DNA of 64,000 bases, from contig JAJFLX010000001.1 in assembly GCA_021772465.1 (NCBI GenBank), positions 124,001-188,000 of the forward strand. The letters run 5' to 3'. The position numbers and the translations under genes are program-made. The notes below the pieces were generated by a model, which did not search any database, was not told the DNA's origin, and saw only the letters and a list, made by a program, of their open reading frames with translations. Positions 8,551 to 16,387 of this stretch are shown piece after piece. This DNA is from Chlamydiota bacterium. Lineage in GTDB: Bacteria; Chlamydiota; Chlamydiia; Chlamydiales; JAAKFR01. How positions within the stretch are numbered: the first letter of the stretch is position 1; the number at the start of each line of letters is the position of its first letter.

Positions 8551-8589
8551 CGCCCCTTGAATTGAATTAAAATTTTATGGAGCAAGAAA

Positions 8590-9363
8590 ATGCCGACATG
8601 TATGCCCTCGATTTGCAGAAAAAAAAATAGTGGAGATTTAGTCCAACCCCGCAACCCTGCGATCTCAAAAAACACCACTCTTTCAGCCCTTGCAATTATC
8701 GGATCTCTCGGCACCTTGCTCTCGCTTTACGGAATTTGGTCCCCCCACATCAACCATATTGCCTTCAACTTGCCTAGCAGACTGGCGACGCTGAGCGTTC
8801 AGACGGGTGGCATTGTGCTCCTAATTGGTGCAGGGGCCACTTCTTGGACGCTATTCAAGCGCCAACCTATCACGAGTAGCAGTTCGGGGGGCGGTTCTCC
8901 TTTAGTAGATCCGAAAGTGAATAGTAAACCATCTAAAGCAACGGAAATGCAAGCACTCAAAAGCGAAAAGAAACCTTCAAGAGATCAGAAGATAAAACAG
9001 GATGTCAAGGCGGCGGAAGCGGAGCGTAAAGCAAATCAGACTCGAATTGCTGGACTTGAGGAGCAACTTGGTGAGGCTCTGGAAGCACTTGAAATATTAG
9101 TAAATGACCCTGGTATCAACGATTCTCTCCAGCAAACTATGAATACCGAAGTTAACGGTGATGGCACTCCCACTCCCTCTGATGCAGTTGCTGCTAAAAA
9201 TATGTCCCTGACAACAACCGCACTACATGTAATAAAAACAAAGCCACTCGATGGTGAGAGCGCTTTTAAAGTATTGCAAGCACTTGCAAGAATGCGTACC
9301 CCTACAAGGGAATCAACACCACAAGGCTCAGGCAGTCCAGCTGCTCAATCCGCACAGGAGTAG
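8590..9363 (+). CDS. Candidate Inc-like membrane protein 1
   Basis: 257 residues of no family I recognise. The N-terminal 28 residues are polar and basic. Two hydrophobic segments follow (about 30-49 and 66-88) with a short loop, SPHINHIAFN. The remainder is hydrophilic and charged, with a helical stretch (about 125-170, KQDVKAAEAERKANQTRIAG) that may form a coiled coil. Paired membrane segments near the N-terminus with a long polar tail are the hallmark of chlamydial Inc proteins, which a type III system places in the inclusion membrane. The next two genes repeat the same module, including the LYG..SPH turn and an MP start. A terminator follows the gene. The coding call is good; the Inc role is inference. 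Confidence 0.68.
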   Translation: MPTCMPSICRKKNSGDLVQPRNPAISKNTTLSALAIIGSLGTLLSLYGIWSPHINHIAFNLPSRLATLSVQTGGIVLLIGAGATSWTLFKRQPITSSSSGGGSPLVDPKVNSKPSKATEMQALKSEKKPSRDQKIKQDVKAAEAERKANQTRIAGLEEQLGEALEALEILVNDPGINDSLQQTMNTEVNGDGTPTPSDAVAAKNMSLTTTALHVIKTKPLDGESAFKVLQALARMRTPTRESTPQGSGSPAAQSAQE

Positions 9364-9376
9364 GTAGCTCGAATCT

Positions 9377-9415
9377 AAAAGCTAAGCTGGGGGCTCTCTG
9401 GCTTAGCTTTTTTTT
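9377..9415 (+). terminator. Rho-independent terminator after Inc-like gene 1
   Basis: An 11-bp stem (9377-9387 with 9401-9411, AAAAGCTAAGC/GCTTAGCTTTT) with a 13-base loop runs into eight T residues (9408-9415). It lies 13 bases after the stop codon. Confidence 0.9.
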
Positions 9416-9492
9416 AACCCGGGTTTTTAGTTTAATTTTTATTACCACTTCGCTACCATGGGCACCTCGTAGTGAAAACAAAGTAGAGTACC

Positions 9493-9954
9493 ATGCCAAT
9501 AAAACCTGTTCACCCTAACCCCTCGACCTCCTTTTGTAGCAAAGCCTCTCATTCAGAAAAGTCTTCTATTTCAAACTATGCCCTACCTCTTCTAGCCTCG
9601 CTCGGAGCTGTGCTTGCTCTTAGTGGTTTTGGTGTTTCTTATTTTCATCCGACGCTCAACACCTCTCTTAAGGCGATAACTGTCGTGGCGCAAGCGTTGG
9701 GCACCTCGCTCTCAGCTGGGGCGCTGGCATCCTTGGTCAAATTAAACTCGAAACGCGGGTTGACACCCCCACTAGGGCAGGAATCGGCCGCCTCTCAGAC
9801 TACCCTGACAGGCCCGGTAACTTCTACTCCTCTAAAAGGCTCTTCCCAAGTATTTAACGAGCTACCGTTCTCACCGATTGGCCCTGGAACCCCTGCTCAA
9901 GCCGGTGGGCGCCATTTTGCACCCCTCTTCCCAAGCCCGCTGAGATCCAAATAG
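9493..9954 (+). CDS. Candidate Inc-like membrane protein 2
   Basis: 153 residues. It has a polar, serine-rich N-terminus (about 1-28), two hydrophobic segments (about 29-50 and 60-83) and a proline/serine-rich tail. The turn between the segments, SGFGVSYFHPTLNTS, lines up with SLYGIWSPHINHIA in the gene before and ALYGACLRHFRPEIYAIA in the gene after, so the three look like paralogues. The ATG at 9493 is followed by PIKPVHP; there is no strong Shine-Dalgarno. The tail lacks the coiled-coil or polyproline parts of its neighbours, so this is the shortest member. The function is unknown; an inclusion-membrane location is inferred from the hairpin layout only. Confidence 0.62.
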   Translation: MPIKPVHPNPSTSFCSKASHSEKSSISNYALPLLASLGAVLALSGFGVSYFHPTLNTSLKAITVVAQALGTSLSAGALASLVKLNSKRGLTPPLGQESAASQTTLTGPVTSTPLKGSSQVFNELPFSPIGPGTPAQAGGRHFAPLFPSPLRSK

Positions 9955-10095
9955 GGGTCTTGGCTTTAACCTCTAACCGTTCATCTGCTCTCACTTAAGA
10001 GAAATGCTCATTGTTATCGGAAAAAAGCGGTAGCGCGAATAGCTGCTTGTCGACTAAAATGTTTGCAAATTTCGTTATTAAGAAGGGATAATTTA

Positions 10096-11997
10096 GTGCC
10101 TGGCATAACAACTACTCGACAGAGCGCTCCGCACGCGCCTGAGAGTCGAGCTATTGAAAAAAAAGATCGCATCACTGCGGCCGTTTTTTATACCGTTACT
10201 GCCCTTGGTTTGACTTTAGCGCTCTATGGCGCTTGTCTCAGGCATTTCAGACCTGAGATCTATGCAATAGCCCCACACATTCATCAGTACGGGATGTTTG
10301 CTGGAGTTGGGGTGTTGACACTTGGAAGCTTCTCTTCTGCGACCGTCCTTGCCACACGCAGGGTTGCTGTCGTTCGATATGTGGGAAGTGAAAAGAAAAA
10401 AACCTCGAATACAAATCTTGATAGAAGTGATTTGAATACTACTGCGCCCTCTCAAGAAGGTTCTGGACTCCGACGACACTCATTTTCTGGAACGCCGATG
10501 AGAGGGCACTTCGCCATTGGTGAGCCAGCAGCACGTCCTTCAGAGGTAAAAAATAGCACGCCTATTGCGCGACCACAACCGCCAGGGCAAGCGGAGACTC
10601 ACAATCCGCAGGCGGCAGGCGAAGGTGCAGCAGTTCTGCCGGGTCCTCCACCGCCTCCACCGCCGCCTACGGGTTCATCTCGCCCGGCTCAAAGACCAGC
10701 TCGACAGGAGGGTGGCCTGCTGGCTGGAATAACAGGATTCAATAAAAACACTCTATCTAAACCTAGGCCTAAAGTTGATGGCGCGCCCAGATCGGTTTCA
10801 GCTCCACTCTCTGCTCAGCAGGTTCAAAACGCTGCCAGTTCGCTAAAACGTCGCGCGCAATCTACAGCGTTTTCTAATCAGGCAGAACCTCAAAAGGAGA
10901 GTGAGCTCCAACGAAAATTGCGATTAAGACGAGAGAAGTCAGAAGGCCAACCTAAAAAAAATCAGCAGGCTCAACAATCTTCTTTGGGTGCAGCGAGCGG
11001 CCCATTTGATCAAGGCCGTATTAAGCCAGCCAGCCACGGCTCAGGTTCTGAAAGCCACAGACCCCAAGTTGACCCAAAGCTATTAGCTCAAGTGAGGGCA
11101 ACGGGCGGTCGTGAAAAAAACACGAACCCAGGGACTTTAACACCAAAAAAGAAGAAGCTTGCAGGTGGTGTAGCTGAAAAGTTGCAAACTAAGACGACCA
11201 ATAATATGCTGGCGCGCGCTCAAAAGAGTGGTTCTGATTCTGAAGAGAAAGTAGTTCCGGAAACCCCCGGCACTCATGCAGCTTGGCGGTTAGATAGCCC
11301 GCCGCCGGTACCCGCCAGACTGAGTGCTCAAAGAGAGAGTAATAACAGATATGTGCGACCTGTGGCTTTAAACTCCACTGAGCCTGCAGCCACCGCACCG
11401 CCAAAAAGACAATTTTCGTCTGAAGAGAAAAAAAATCGCTTGTTAACTTTTGCTCTTGAATGGGAGGACCTATCTCCTGAACAAATTCAGGAGTTACTGG
11501 CGGATCTAAATAAAGTAAAAAAGACTTCTCCTGTGCAATTCACCGCTGCAGAGGAAGCTACCCTTTTTGGATCAAATGAATTGGAAGCAGGACTTACTCA
11601 CAAGAATCATGGAAGTGCGCAACTCGAGCACTTTATCGAGTGTATCCAGTGGCTCTATAGACATATCATCGGGAGTAGCCAACCAAGAGAAAAGGATGAC
11701 CCCAATCGATCAATAAGGGTAGAGAGCCTTACAGATGTTCAATCAATAAACAAAATTGGAGAGATTCTTAAGAAAGCCCATGCCTATGTACACGAAGATG
11801 AAACAGAGGCAGGAAAAAAAGAGAGAGCGCTCATTTTTCTCAAGTATTTTGTCGACCTTATCGTTAATAAGTTTCCAAACACAGCCTTCTCTAAAATGCA
11901 ATCTAGCGTTGAGCAACCCGCAACTGTCTTGGGTGTTTTTGAGGTTCCTGATGAGTTCGAAATGGTTGGTGCTCAGGCTGCAGAATCAAGTGACTAG
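10096..11997 (+). CDS. Candidate Inc-like effector with polyproline and WH2-like segment
   Basis: 633 residues. I start at GTG 10096, which has AGAAGGGA seven bases upstream and begins MPG like its paralogues; a TTG at 10063 would add 11 residues. Hydrophobic segments lie at about 27-47 and 63-86, with the shared LYG...H.RP turn. The rest is low-complexity and basic, rich in S, P, Q and K. Eight prolines in a row (184-191) precede the segment GGLLAGITGFNKNTLSKPRP (206-225), which resembles a WH2 actin-monomer motif (LL..I..F....L.K). The last 190 residues (about 440-633) look folded and helical. Polyproline beside WH2 is the layout of actin-regulating proteins, so a secreted actin modulator is plausible but unproven. 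The stop overlaps the converging antiporter gene by four bases. Confidence 0.68.
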   Translation: MPGITTTRQSAPHAPESRAIEKKDRITAAVFYTVTALGLTLALYGACLRHFRPEIYAIAPHIHQYGMFAGVGVLTLGSFSSATVLATRRVAVVRYVGSEKKKTSNTNLDRSDLNTTAPSQEGSGLRRHSFSGTPMRGHFAIGEPAARPSEVKNSTPIARPQPPGQAETHNPQAAGEGAAVLPGPPPPPPPPTGSSRPAQRPARQEGGLLAGITGFNKNTLSKPRPKVDGAPRSVSAPLSAQQVQNAASSLKRRAQSTAFSNQAEPQKESELQRKLRLRREKSEGQPKKNQQAQQSSLGAASGPFDQGRIKPASHGSGSESHRPQVDPKLLAQVRATGGREKNTNPGTLTPKKKKLAGGVAEKLQTKTTNNMLARAQKSGSDSEEKVVPETPGTHAAWRLDSPPPVPARLSAQRESNNRYVRPVALNSTEPAATAPPKRQFSSEEKKNRLLTFALEWEDLSPEQIQELLADLNKVKKTSPVQFTAAEEATLFGSNELEAGLTHKNHGSAQLEHFIECIQWLYRHIIGSSQPREKDDPNRSIRVESLTDVQSINKIGEILKKAHAYVHEDETEAGKKERALIFLKYFVDLIVNKFPNTAFSKMQSSVEQPATVLGVFEVPDEFEMVGAQAAESSD

Positions 11998-13286
11998 CGA
12001 AAAAACCAGAAGAGGGCGAGGTAGATAAGCGAAGGAGTAAGTGCTCCCACAAAGAGTCCGAAGAAAGAGATCGTCCGCTGCACAAAACTGTCACGAAGAA
12101 TACTATGACCAATCGGATTGGGAACATTTGCCACAATCGTAAGAGCCCCTGCTGAGAGAGCTCCTGTAATCACAAAATACTGTTTGTCGACAAGATCCAC
12201 GGTTAGATAGGTAACCATCGCATTATCCATAATAGCAGAGAGACCATAGCTAGCGAGCATCGCAGCGCCATTGCTGAGCCCCCGAATAAAAGGAACGATC
12301 CACCACTCTTGAAGTTCGCCATGAATGAGTAGGCTAGCAAAGAAAAAACCGACGAGGATCGCAGGCTTGAGATGCAAAGCACTCTGATAAAAAGAGGTCG
12401 CCGTCCAAAAACCCAAAAAGAGCACAAAGATCCCCATGAAAATAGCAGGCGTACCGCTTGTGAGAATGATCCCTGCCATAAAGCAGAGGTTAATGACCGT
12501 AATCCAAAGAGGAGTAGGTCGCTCCAATTCTTGCTTTTCAAGGGCAGGCAACTTTGCAGGAAAGGCCGAAAAACCCTTCCTAAAAAGAAAGTAGTAAAGA
12601 GCTGTACTTAAGAGAATTCCAAGCGCCGCTTTCCACCCAAAGTGGGTCATCATATAGCCCCATCCCCACCCTTGCTGGTCTGCTACAATAAAAAGCGCAC
12701 GAGAAGCGAAGGGAGTAAGCATCCCCCCCACTGAGATATTGGCGAAAAGAAGTCCAAGTGTCGCATAGCGAAAAGGGACTGACATCGGGTAGGGGTAAAA
12801 TTTCCTCGTCAGCAAAATTGCCGAGAGTGCCATAGCAGCTGGCTCTTTGATCAAAGCGCCTAGCAGCGGGCCTACAATGAGAATCGTGAGCCACCAAGCT
12901 CCTGGACTATCTCCCCCTAAGCGAGCAATCCACTCGAGAAGACGCTGTGCAAAACTGATGATCGGGCGCGAACCGATCACGACGACAATCACTGTGATGT
13001 AAAGAGCGTAGGAGTAGTCTCGAGAGTTGAGATAGGCAGCTGTAGGCTGCCACCCTTGACCCCAAGTGAGCAGTAGGATTAAAGGGATCAGCCAGAGACC
13101 AAACACGACCTCAACTTCACCCAAAAGGTGGAAGAGTTCACTCAAAAAATGAAAGAGCTTGAAATAGCGAGGCTGGTGTTTTTTCCCATCAGCAAGATTT
13201 TGGGACAATTTAAAAAAAGTGGGCGTGAAAAGAGTGTGGAGAATGGCCAGACCAAAAATCAAAGTCGCCATCAGCTCAATATTCAT
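11994..13286 (-). CDS. Putative Na+/H+ antiporter (Na_H_antiport_3-like)
   Basis: 430 residues with about ten membrane helices from end to end. The blocks TILIVGPLLGALIKEPAAMA and GLSAIMDNAMVTYLTVDLVD, with the polar residues K, E and DN buried in helices, fit the putative Na+/H+ antiporter family PF07399 as I remember it, which belongs to the broad ion-transporter superfamily. It probably exchanges sodium for protons in the inner membrane; no transport data can be inferred from the sequence. It starts with ATG at 13286, four bases inside the end of the second antiporter gene, so both are translated from one message. The pair may serve sodium or pH homeostasis. Confidence 0.8.
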   Translation of the reverse strand: MNIELMATLIFGLAILHTLFTPTFFKLSQNLADGKKHQPRYFKLFHFLSELFHLLGEVEVVFGLWLIPLILLLTWGQGWQPTAAYLNSRDYSYALYITVIVVVIGSRPIISFAQRLLEWIARLGGDSPGAWWLTILIVGPLLGALIKEPAAMALSAILLTRKFYPYPMSVPFRYATLGLLFANISVGGMLTPFASRALFIVADQQGWGWGYMMTHFGWKAALGILLSTALYYFLFRKGFSAFPAKLPALEKQELERPTPLWITVINLCFMAGIILTSGTPAIFMGIFVLFLGFWTATSFYQSALHLKPAILVGFFFASLLIHGELQEWWIVPFIRGLSNGAAMLASYGLSAIMDNAMVTYLTVDLVDKQYFVITGALSAGALTIVANVPNPIGHSILRDSFVQRTISFFGLFVGALTPSLIYLALFWFFR

Positions 13287-14398
13287 GCCGCCCTCAACCG
13301 TACGAGTTTGATGACAATGAAAATGAAAAGCCCCGTGAGTAGAAGATTCACAAGCAAGCTCAATCCTGCAATCGTCAGAGCTGACCCTTCCACTCCATGC
13401 TCAATTGCGAGCAATAAAATCCCGGCCCCCACCTCGCCGCGAGGAAACATCCCAATACTCACAGCTACCCTCTCACGCAGCGAGGCCTCATCACGGTAGC
13501 AAAAAAGAGGGACACACTTTCCAATATTCGAGAGCAACGTGATGAAAAGGACATGTTTAATTGTCAGCCAAGCACCCAACTCTTTGAACTCAATTTTTGG
13601 AATTAAAAGCCCTACTACCAGCATGAAAGCGATCTTTATCGACCGATCAAAAAGCTGAAGAGGTCGCTCTTCAGGCTCAATAAAGGCGTGTTCATGTAAA
13701 TGCTCCTCGCCATCGTGTTTCGGCAGGTGAGGGTTATAGAGAAGAGAGCCGAGTACAAAAGCGGGAAGCAAGATCTCCATCTCAATATGCAAACTCTTGT
13801 TGATCCCCACAACAAGTGCCGCCATCGAAGCGCTGTAGATAAATAGCCAGATCCTACCCGATGGGAGGCGCAGCTGGTGGAGATATTTCCAGGCCAAGAT
13901 AATCAAAATCACCACCATGATGGCCATCACCACCAGTCCATAGGGAGCCCCCCCTATTAAAAATTGGAGGGGGATCAGCAAGAGTATCGTGTCGACATCA
14001 TCTAAAATGGCCAAGATCTGCACTTTGCGAAAAAGCCAGGTGAGAGCAAGCCCCGCAGCAGCTAGCATCGAAAAGAGAATACCCGATGAAGTGGGAGCTG
14101 CAAAACGGGCGATCAAAAGCAACTCTTCCCAAGTATTTCCTTTGAGCGTGACCATAAAGTAGGCAAAACAAAAAAGCCATGGAAGCGCCGCTGCAAGCGC
14201 AGCGATGATGTAGTCTTTGACATAAGCGCGCCAATTCGATTTATCGAGACGAAATTCGAGCCCTACCTCCATCATAATATAGGCCAAAAAGCAGTCGGCT
14301 AAAAAGGTGAAAATAGAGCGATAGGTGGTAAGATCAAGGCCTTGTGAGCCGAGCATTCCAACAATGAGGCAAACACTATAGAGATAGACTAAACGCAC
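13283..14398 (-). CDS. Cation:proton antiporter (CPA2/Kef-type)
   Basis: 371 residues, almost all membrane helices (about 10-11). The acidic motif ILDDVDTILLL (about residue 130) and the FMLVVGLLIPKIEF and FPRGEVGAGILLLAIEHGV helices identify the monovalent cation:proton antiporter-2 fold. The paired aspartates in the DD motif are the expected ion site. It lacks the C-terminal NAD-binding (TrkA-N) domain of Kef channels. A histidine/acid loop (HDGEEHLHEHAFIEPEE, about 230) faces one side and could bind metal or sense pH. The start is GTG 14398, preceded by AGGAAGAG. It is divergent from the MgtE-like gene across only 54 bases and overlaps the next antiporter by four. Confidence 0.85.
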   Translation of the reverse strand: MRLVYLYSVCLIVGMLGSQGLDLTTYRSIFTFLADCFLAYIMMEVGLEFRLDKSNWRAYVKDYIIAALAAALPWLFCFAYFMVTLKGNTWEELLLIARFAAPTSSGILFSMLAAAGLALTWLFRKVQILAILDDVDTILLLIPLQFLIGGAPYGLVVMAIMVVILIILAWKYLHQLRLPSGRIWLFIYSASMAALVVGINKSLHIEMEILLPAFVLGSLLYNPHLPKHDGEEHLHEHAFIEPEERPLQLFDRSIKIAFMLVVGLLIPKIEFKELGAWLTIKHVLFITLLSNIGKCVPLFCYRDEASLRERVAVSIGMFPRGEVGAGILLLAIEHGVEGSALTIAGLSLLVNLLLTGLFIFIVIKLVRLRAA

Positions 14399-14452
14399 CT
14401 CTTCCTGATAAAATCTTTTCTATTAAAAAGGAATGGGATAAACACTGGAAGT

Positions 14453-15472
14453 GTGAGAATCGATACTACTAAGCGAATCTCTGGGCATGACCTAGAATCA
14501 CCCATCGAGCAGTTTCTCGACCCCTTCCCCTGCCTTTTCACGCTCAAGCAATCTGTAAAACAGGTCTTAAAAGAGATTCGCACCAAAAAAAACCGAGCCC
14601 TTTTTGAGTACTTTTACATCGTGGACGAGGAGAACAAACTCCAAGGCATTCTCACCCTCCGCGATCTTCTCTACAGCTCACCTGAAACCCTACTAGAAGA
14701 TCTTGTCGACACAGAGGTGATTAAACTCCAAGCAGCAGATTCCCTTGAAAAGGGGCTCAAACAGCTCGCACACTACCAGCTGTTGATCCTCCCTGTAGTC
14801 GATTCCGAAGGCCTATTTCTCGGTGTTTTAGAGGTCTCACCCAAAAAGCAAGAGTCTCACCCCCACACCTCTAAATTCAATCAACGTCATCTCAAAGAGG
14901 ATCTCTTCCAATTTATTGGCTTCTCCCTCGAGCAGAAGAAATGGAGCTCGCCCTTCAAAGAGTACCGCCTCCGCATGCCGTGGCTGCTGTGTAATTTAGT
15001 TGGAGGGCTCATCTGCGCTGTCATCGCAGAGTTTTACAAGACAACCCTGGTTGAGATCGTCCTCTTAGCCTTTTTTATTCCTCTCGTGCTTACTTTAAGC
15101 GAATCGATTGGAATACAGTCAATGACATTGAGTTTAAGGTTTTTACATGTTCGTAAAATCAAATGGGCTCAAGTGGGAAAACGTCTCTTTGAGGAGGCGA
15201 AATCGAGCTTGCTTCTCGGCATCACGAGCGCTTTAATTATCACTGCCTTCTACTTTGCTTGGAGTGTAGAGCTGATGCCTATTCTCGGCATCGCCGTCTC
15301 AGTGATTGCAGCGATGATGGCCTCGGCATTTTTTGGGGCTACTTTTCCTATCATCTTACACGCCATGAAACTCGACCCTAAAGTAGCCGCAGGGCCTGTG
15401 GTCTTGATGATCGCTGACATCTTGACCATCACGATCTATCTAACACTCTGCACGATGATTTTGCGCCTCTAG
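14453..15472 (+). CDS. Short MgtE-type magnesium transporter
   Basis: 339 residues. The first part has a CBS-domain pair (about 30-130, with FEYFYIVDEENKLQGILTLR and LLILPVVDSEGLFLGVLEV). The second is a five-helix MgtE membrane domain (about 180-339) with the pore block FFIPLVLTLSESIGIQSMTL and the DPKVAAGPVVLMIADILTIT segment. The CBS domains of MgtE sense cytosolic magnesium. The usual N-terminal MgtE_N domain is missing; the normal length is about 450. The conserved GN in the first pore motif (usually GGN.G.Q) is replaced by SES.G.Q, so selectivity may differ. The start is GTG 14453, with GGAAG close upstream. Its 3' end overlaps hldA by 33 bases. Confidence 0.85.
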   Translation: MRIDTTKRISGHDLESPIEQFLDPFPCLFTLKQSVKQVLKEIRTKKNRALFEYFYIVDEENKLQGILTLRDLLYSSPETLLEDLVDTEVIKLQAADSLEKGLKQLAHYQLLILPVVDSEGLFLGVLEVSPKKQESHPHTSKFNQRHLKEDLFQFIGFSLEQKKWSSPFKEYRLRMPWLLCNLVGGLICAVIAEFYKTTLVEIVLLAFFIPLVLTLSESIGIQSMTLSLRFLHVRKIKWAQVGKRLFEEAKSSLLLGITSALIITAFYFAWSVELMPILGIAVSVIAAMMASAFFGATFPIILHAMKLDPKVAAGPVVLMIADILTITIYLTLCTMILRL

Positions 15473-16387
15473 CTCAGTTGCTGTAACCCGTGCGCACCCA
15501 AGTCGAGATATGGCAATGCCTGCAGCTACATTTGCCAGCTCAGACGCCTCTTTCAGATCCAGCCCACTTGCAAGTGAAGCGGTCACTACAGCTAAAACTG
15601 TGTCCCCAGCGCCTGTGACATCTTTCACCTGATGCAGCCGCGCAGGAAAATCATGTCTCCCCTCTTCATGAGAAAAAAGCGAGATTCCCTCACTTGAGCG
15701 GGTAATCATCAGATGATCGATTGCAACGTCCGCTAAGATCTGCTCAGCGATTTGATCGATTGTGGCGCCCGGAGCGAGGCGAGCTGAAAGGGTGGCTTCG
15801 AGCAAGTTGGGTTTGATCAGGGTCGCACCATGATATCTCCCAAAATCGACTCCCTTGGGATCGACGACAAGGGGAATTCCACGCTCTCTTGTCAGACCGA
15901 TCAGAGCACTTAGAAGCGTTGGGGTCAAAAAACCCTTGGCGTAATCGGAAATCGCTACAACTGCGATTTCCTCGAGATAAAGAGCTAACCTCTCAATGAC
16001 TCTTTTTTCTAAAAAAGGGCTCAAAGGGGAAGTCGATTCATGATCGACACGCACAATCTGCTGGCCCGATGCAATCATCCGATTTTTGCGGGGGGTGGGA
16101 AAACTCTTCTCCACGACTACCCCGCTCACATCGACTCCCTCCGATTCGAGCTCTGCAAGAAGTAAAGCTCCCTCAGCATCATCTCCAACCCGAGAAAGTG
16201 CGACTACCTGCATGCCGAGCGATCTGAGATTGAGTATGGCATTGCCCACCCCCCCAGCGTGGCGCCTCTCTTCTGAGACATGAAGAATGGGGATGGGAGC
16301 TTCTGGTGAGATCCGCTCTACTGAACCAAAGGTGTAGAGATCGAGCATCAAATCGCCAACAGCCAAAATTTTCTTCGGAGTAAACAT
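15440..16387 (-). CDS. hldA: D-glycero-beta-D-manno-heptose-7-phosphate kinase
   Basis: 315 residues of the PfkB/ribokinase family, heptose branch. The N-terminus has ILAVGDLMLDLYTFGSVERI, followed by PEAPIPILHV and the GGVGNAILNLRSLG sugar-binding region. The C-terminal catalytic motif is KDVTGAGDTVLAVVTASLA, with the base Asp in GAGD. It phosphorylates heptose 7-phosphate for lipopolysaccharide core synthesis. It corresponds to the kinase half of HldE; there is no nucleotidyltransferase half in this gene or in the window, so HldC should be encoded elsewhere. It follows hldD with a TAATG overlap of one base, which couples their translation. Confidence 0.88.
   Translation of the reverse strand: MFTPKKILAVGDLMLDLYTFGSVERISPEAPIPILHVSEERRHAGGVGNAILNLRSLGMQVVALSRVGDDAEGALLLAELESEGVDVSGVVVEKSFPTPRKNRMIASGQQIVRVDHESTSPLSPFLEKRVIERLALYLEEIAVVAISDYAKGFLTPTLLSALIGLTRERGIPLVVDPKGVDFGRYHGATLIKPNLLEATLSARLAPGATIDQIAEQILADVAIDHLMITRSSEGISLFSHEEGRHDFPARLHQVKDVTGAGDTVLAVVTASLASGLDLKEASELANVAAGIAISRLGCARVTATELEAQNHRAEC

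Larger units (their letters stand above)
8219..8589. other. Gap before the Inc-like gene cluster
   Basis: No credible gene was found in these 371 bases. The stretch holds the inverted repeat at 8252-8326 and the promoter at 8523-8550. The rest (8330-8520) shows no structure that I can name. It separates the symporter operon from the tandem effector-like genes. Confidence 0.6.

Noticed and set aside
8219..8589. CRISPR array or insertion sequence at the inverted repeat
   Set aside because: There is only one pair of arms, no direct repeats with spacers, and no transposase frame nearby.
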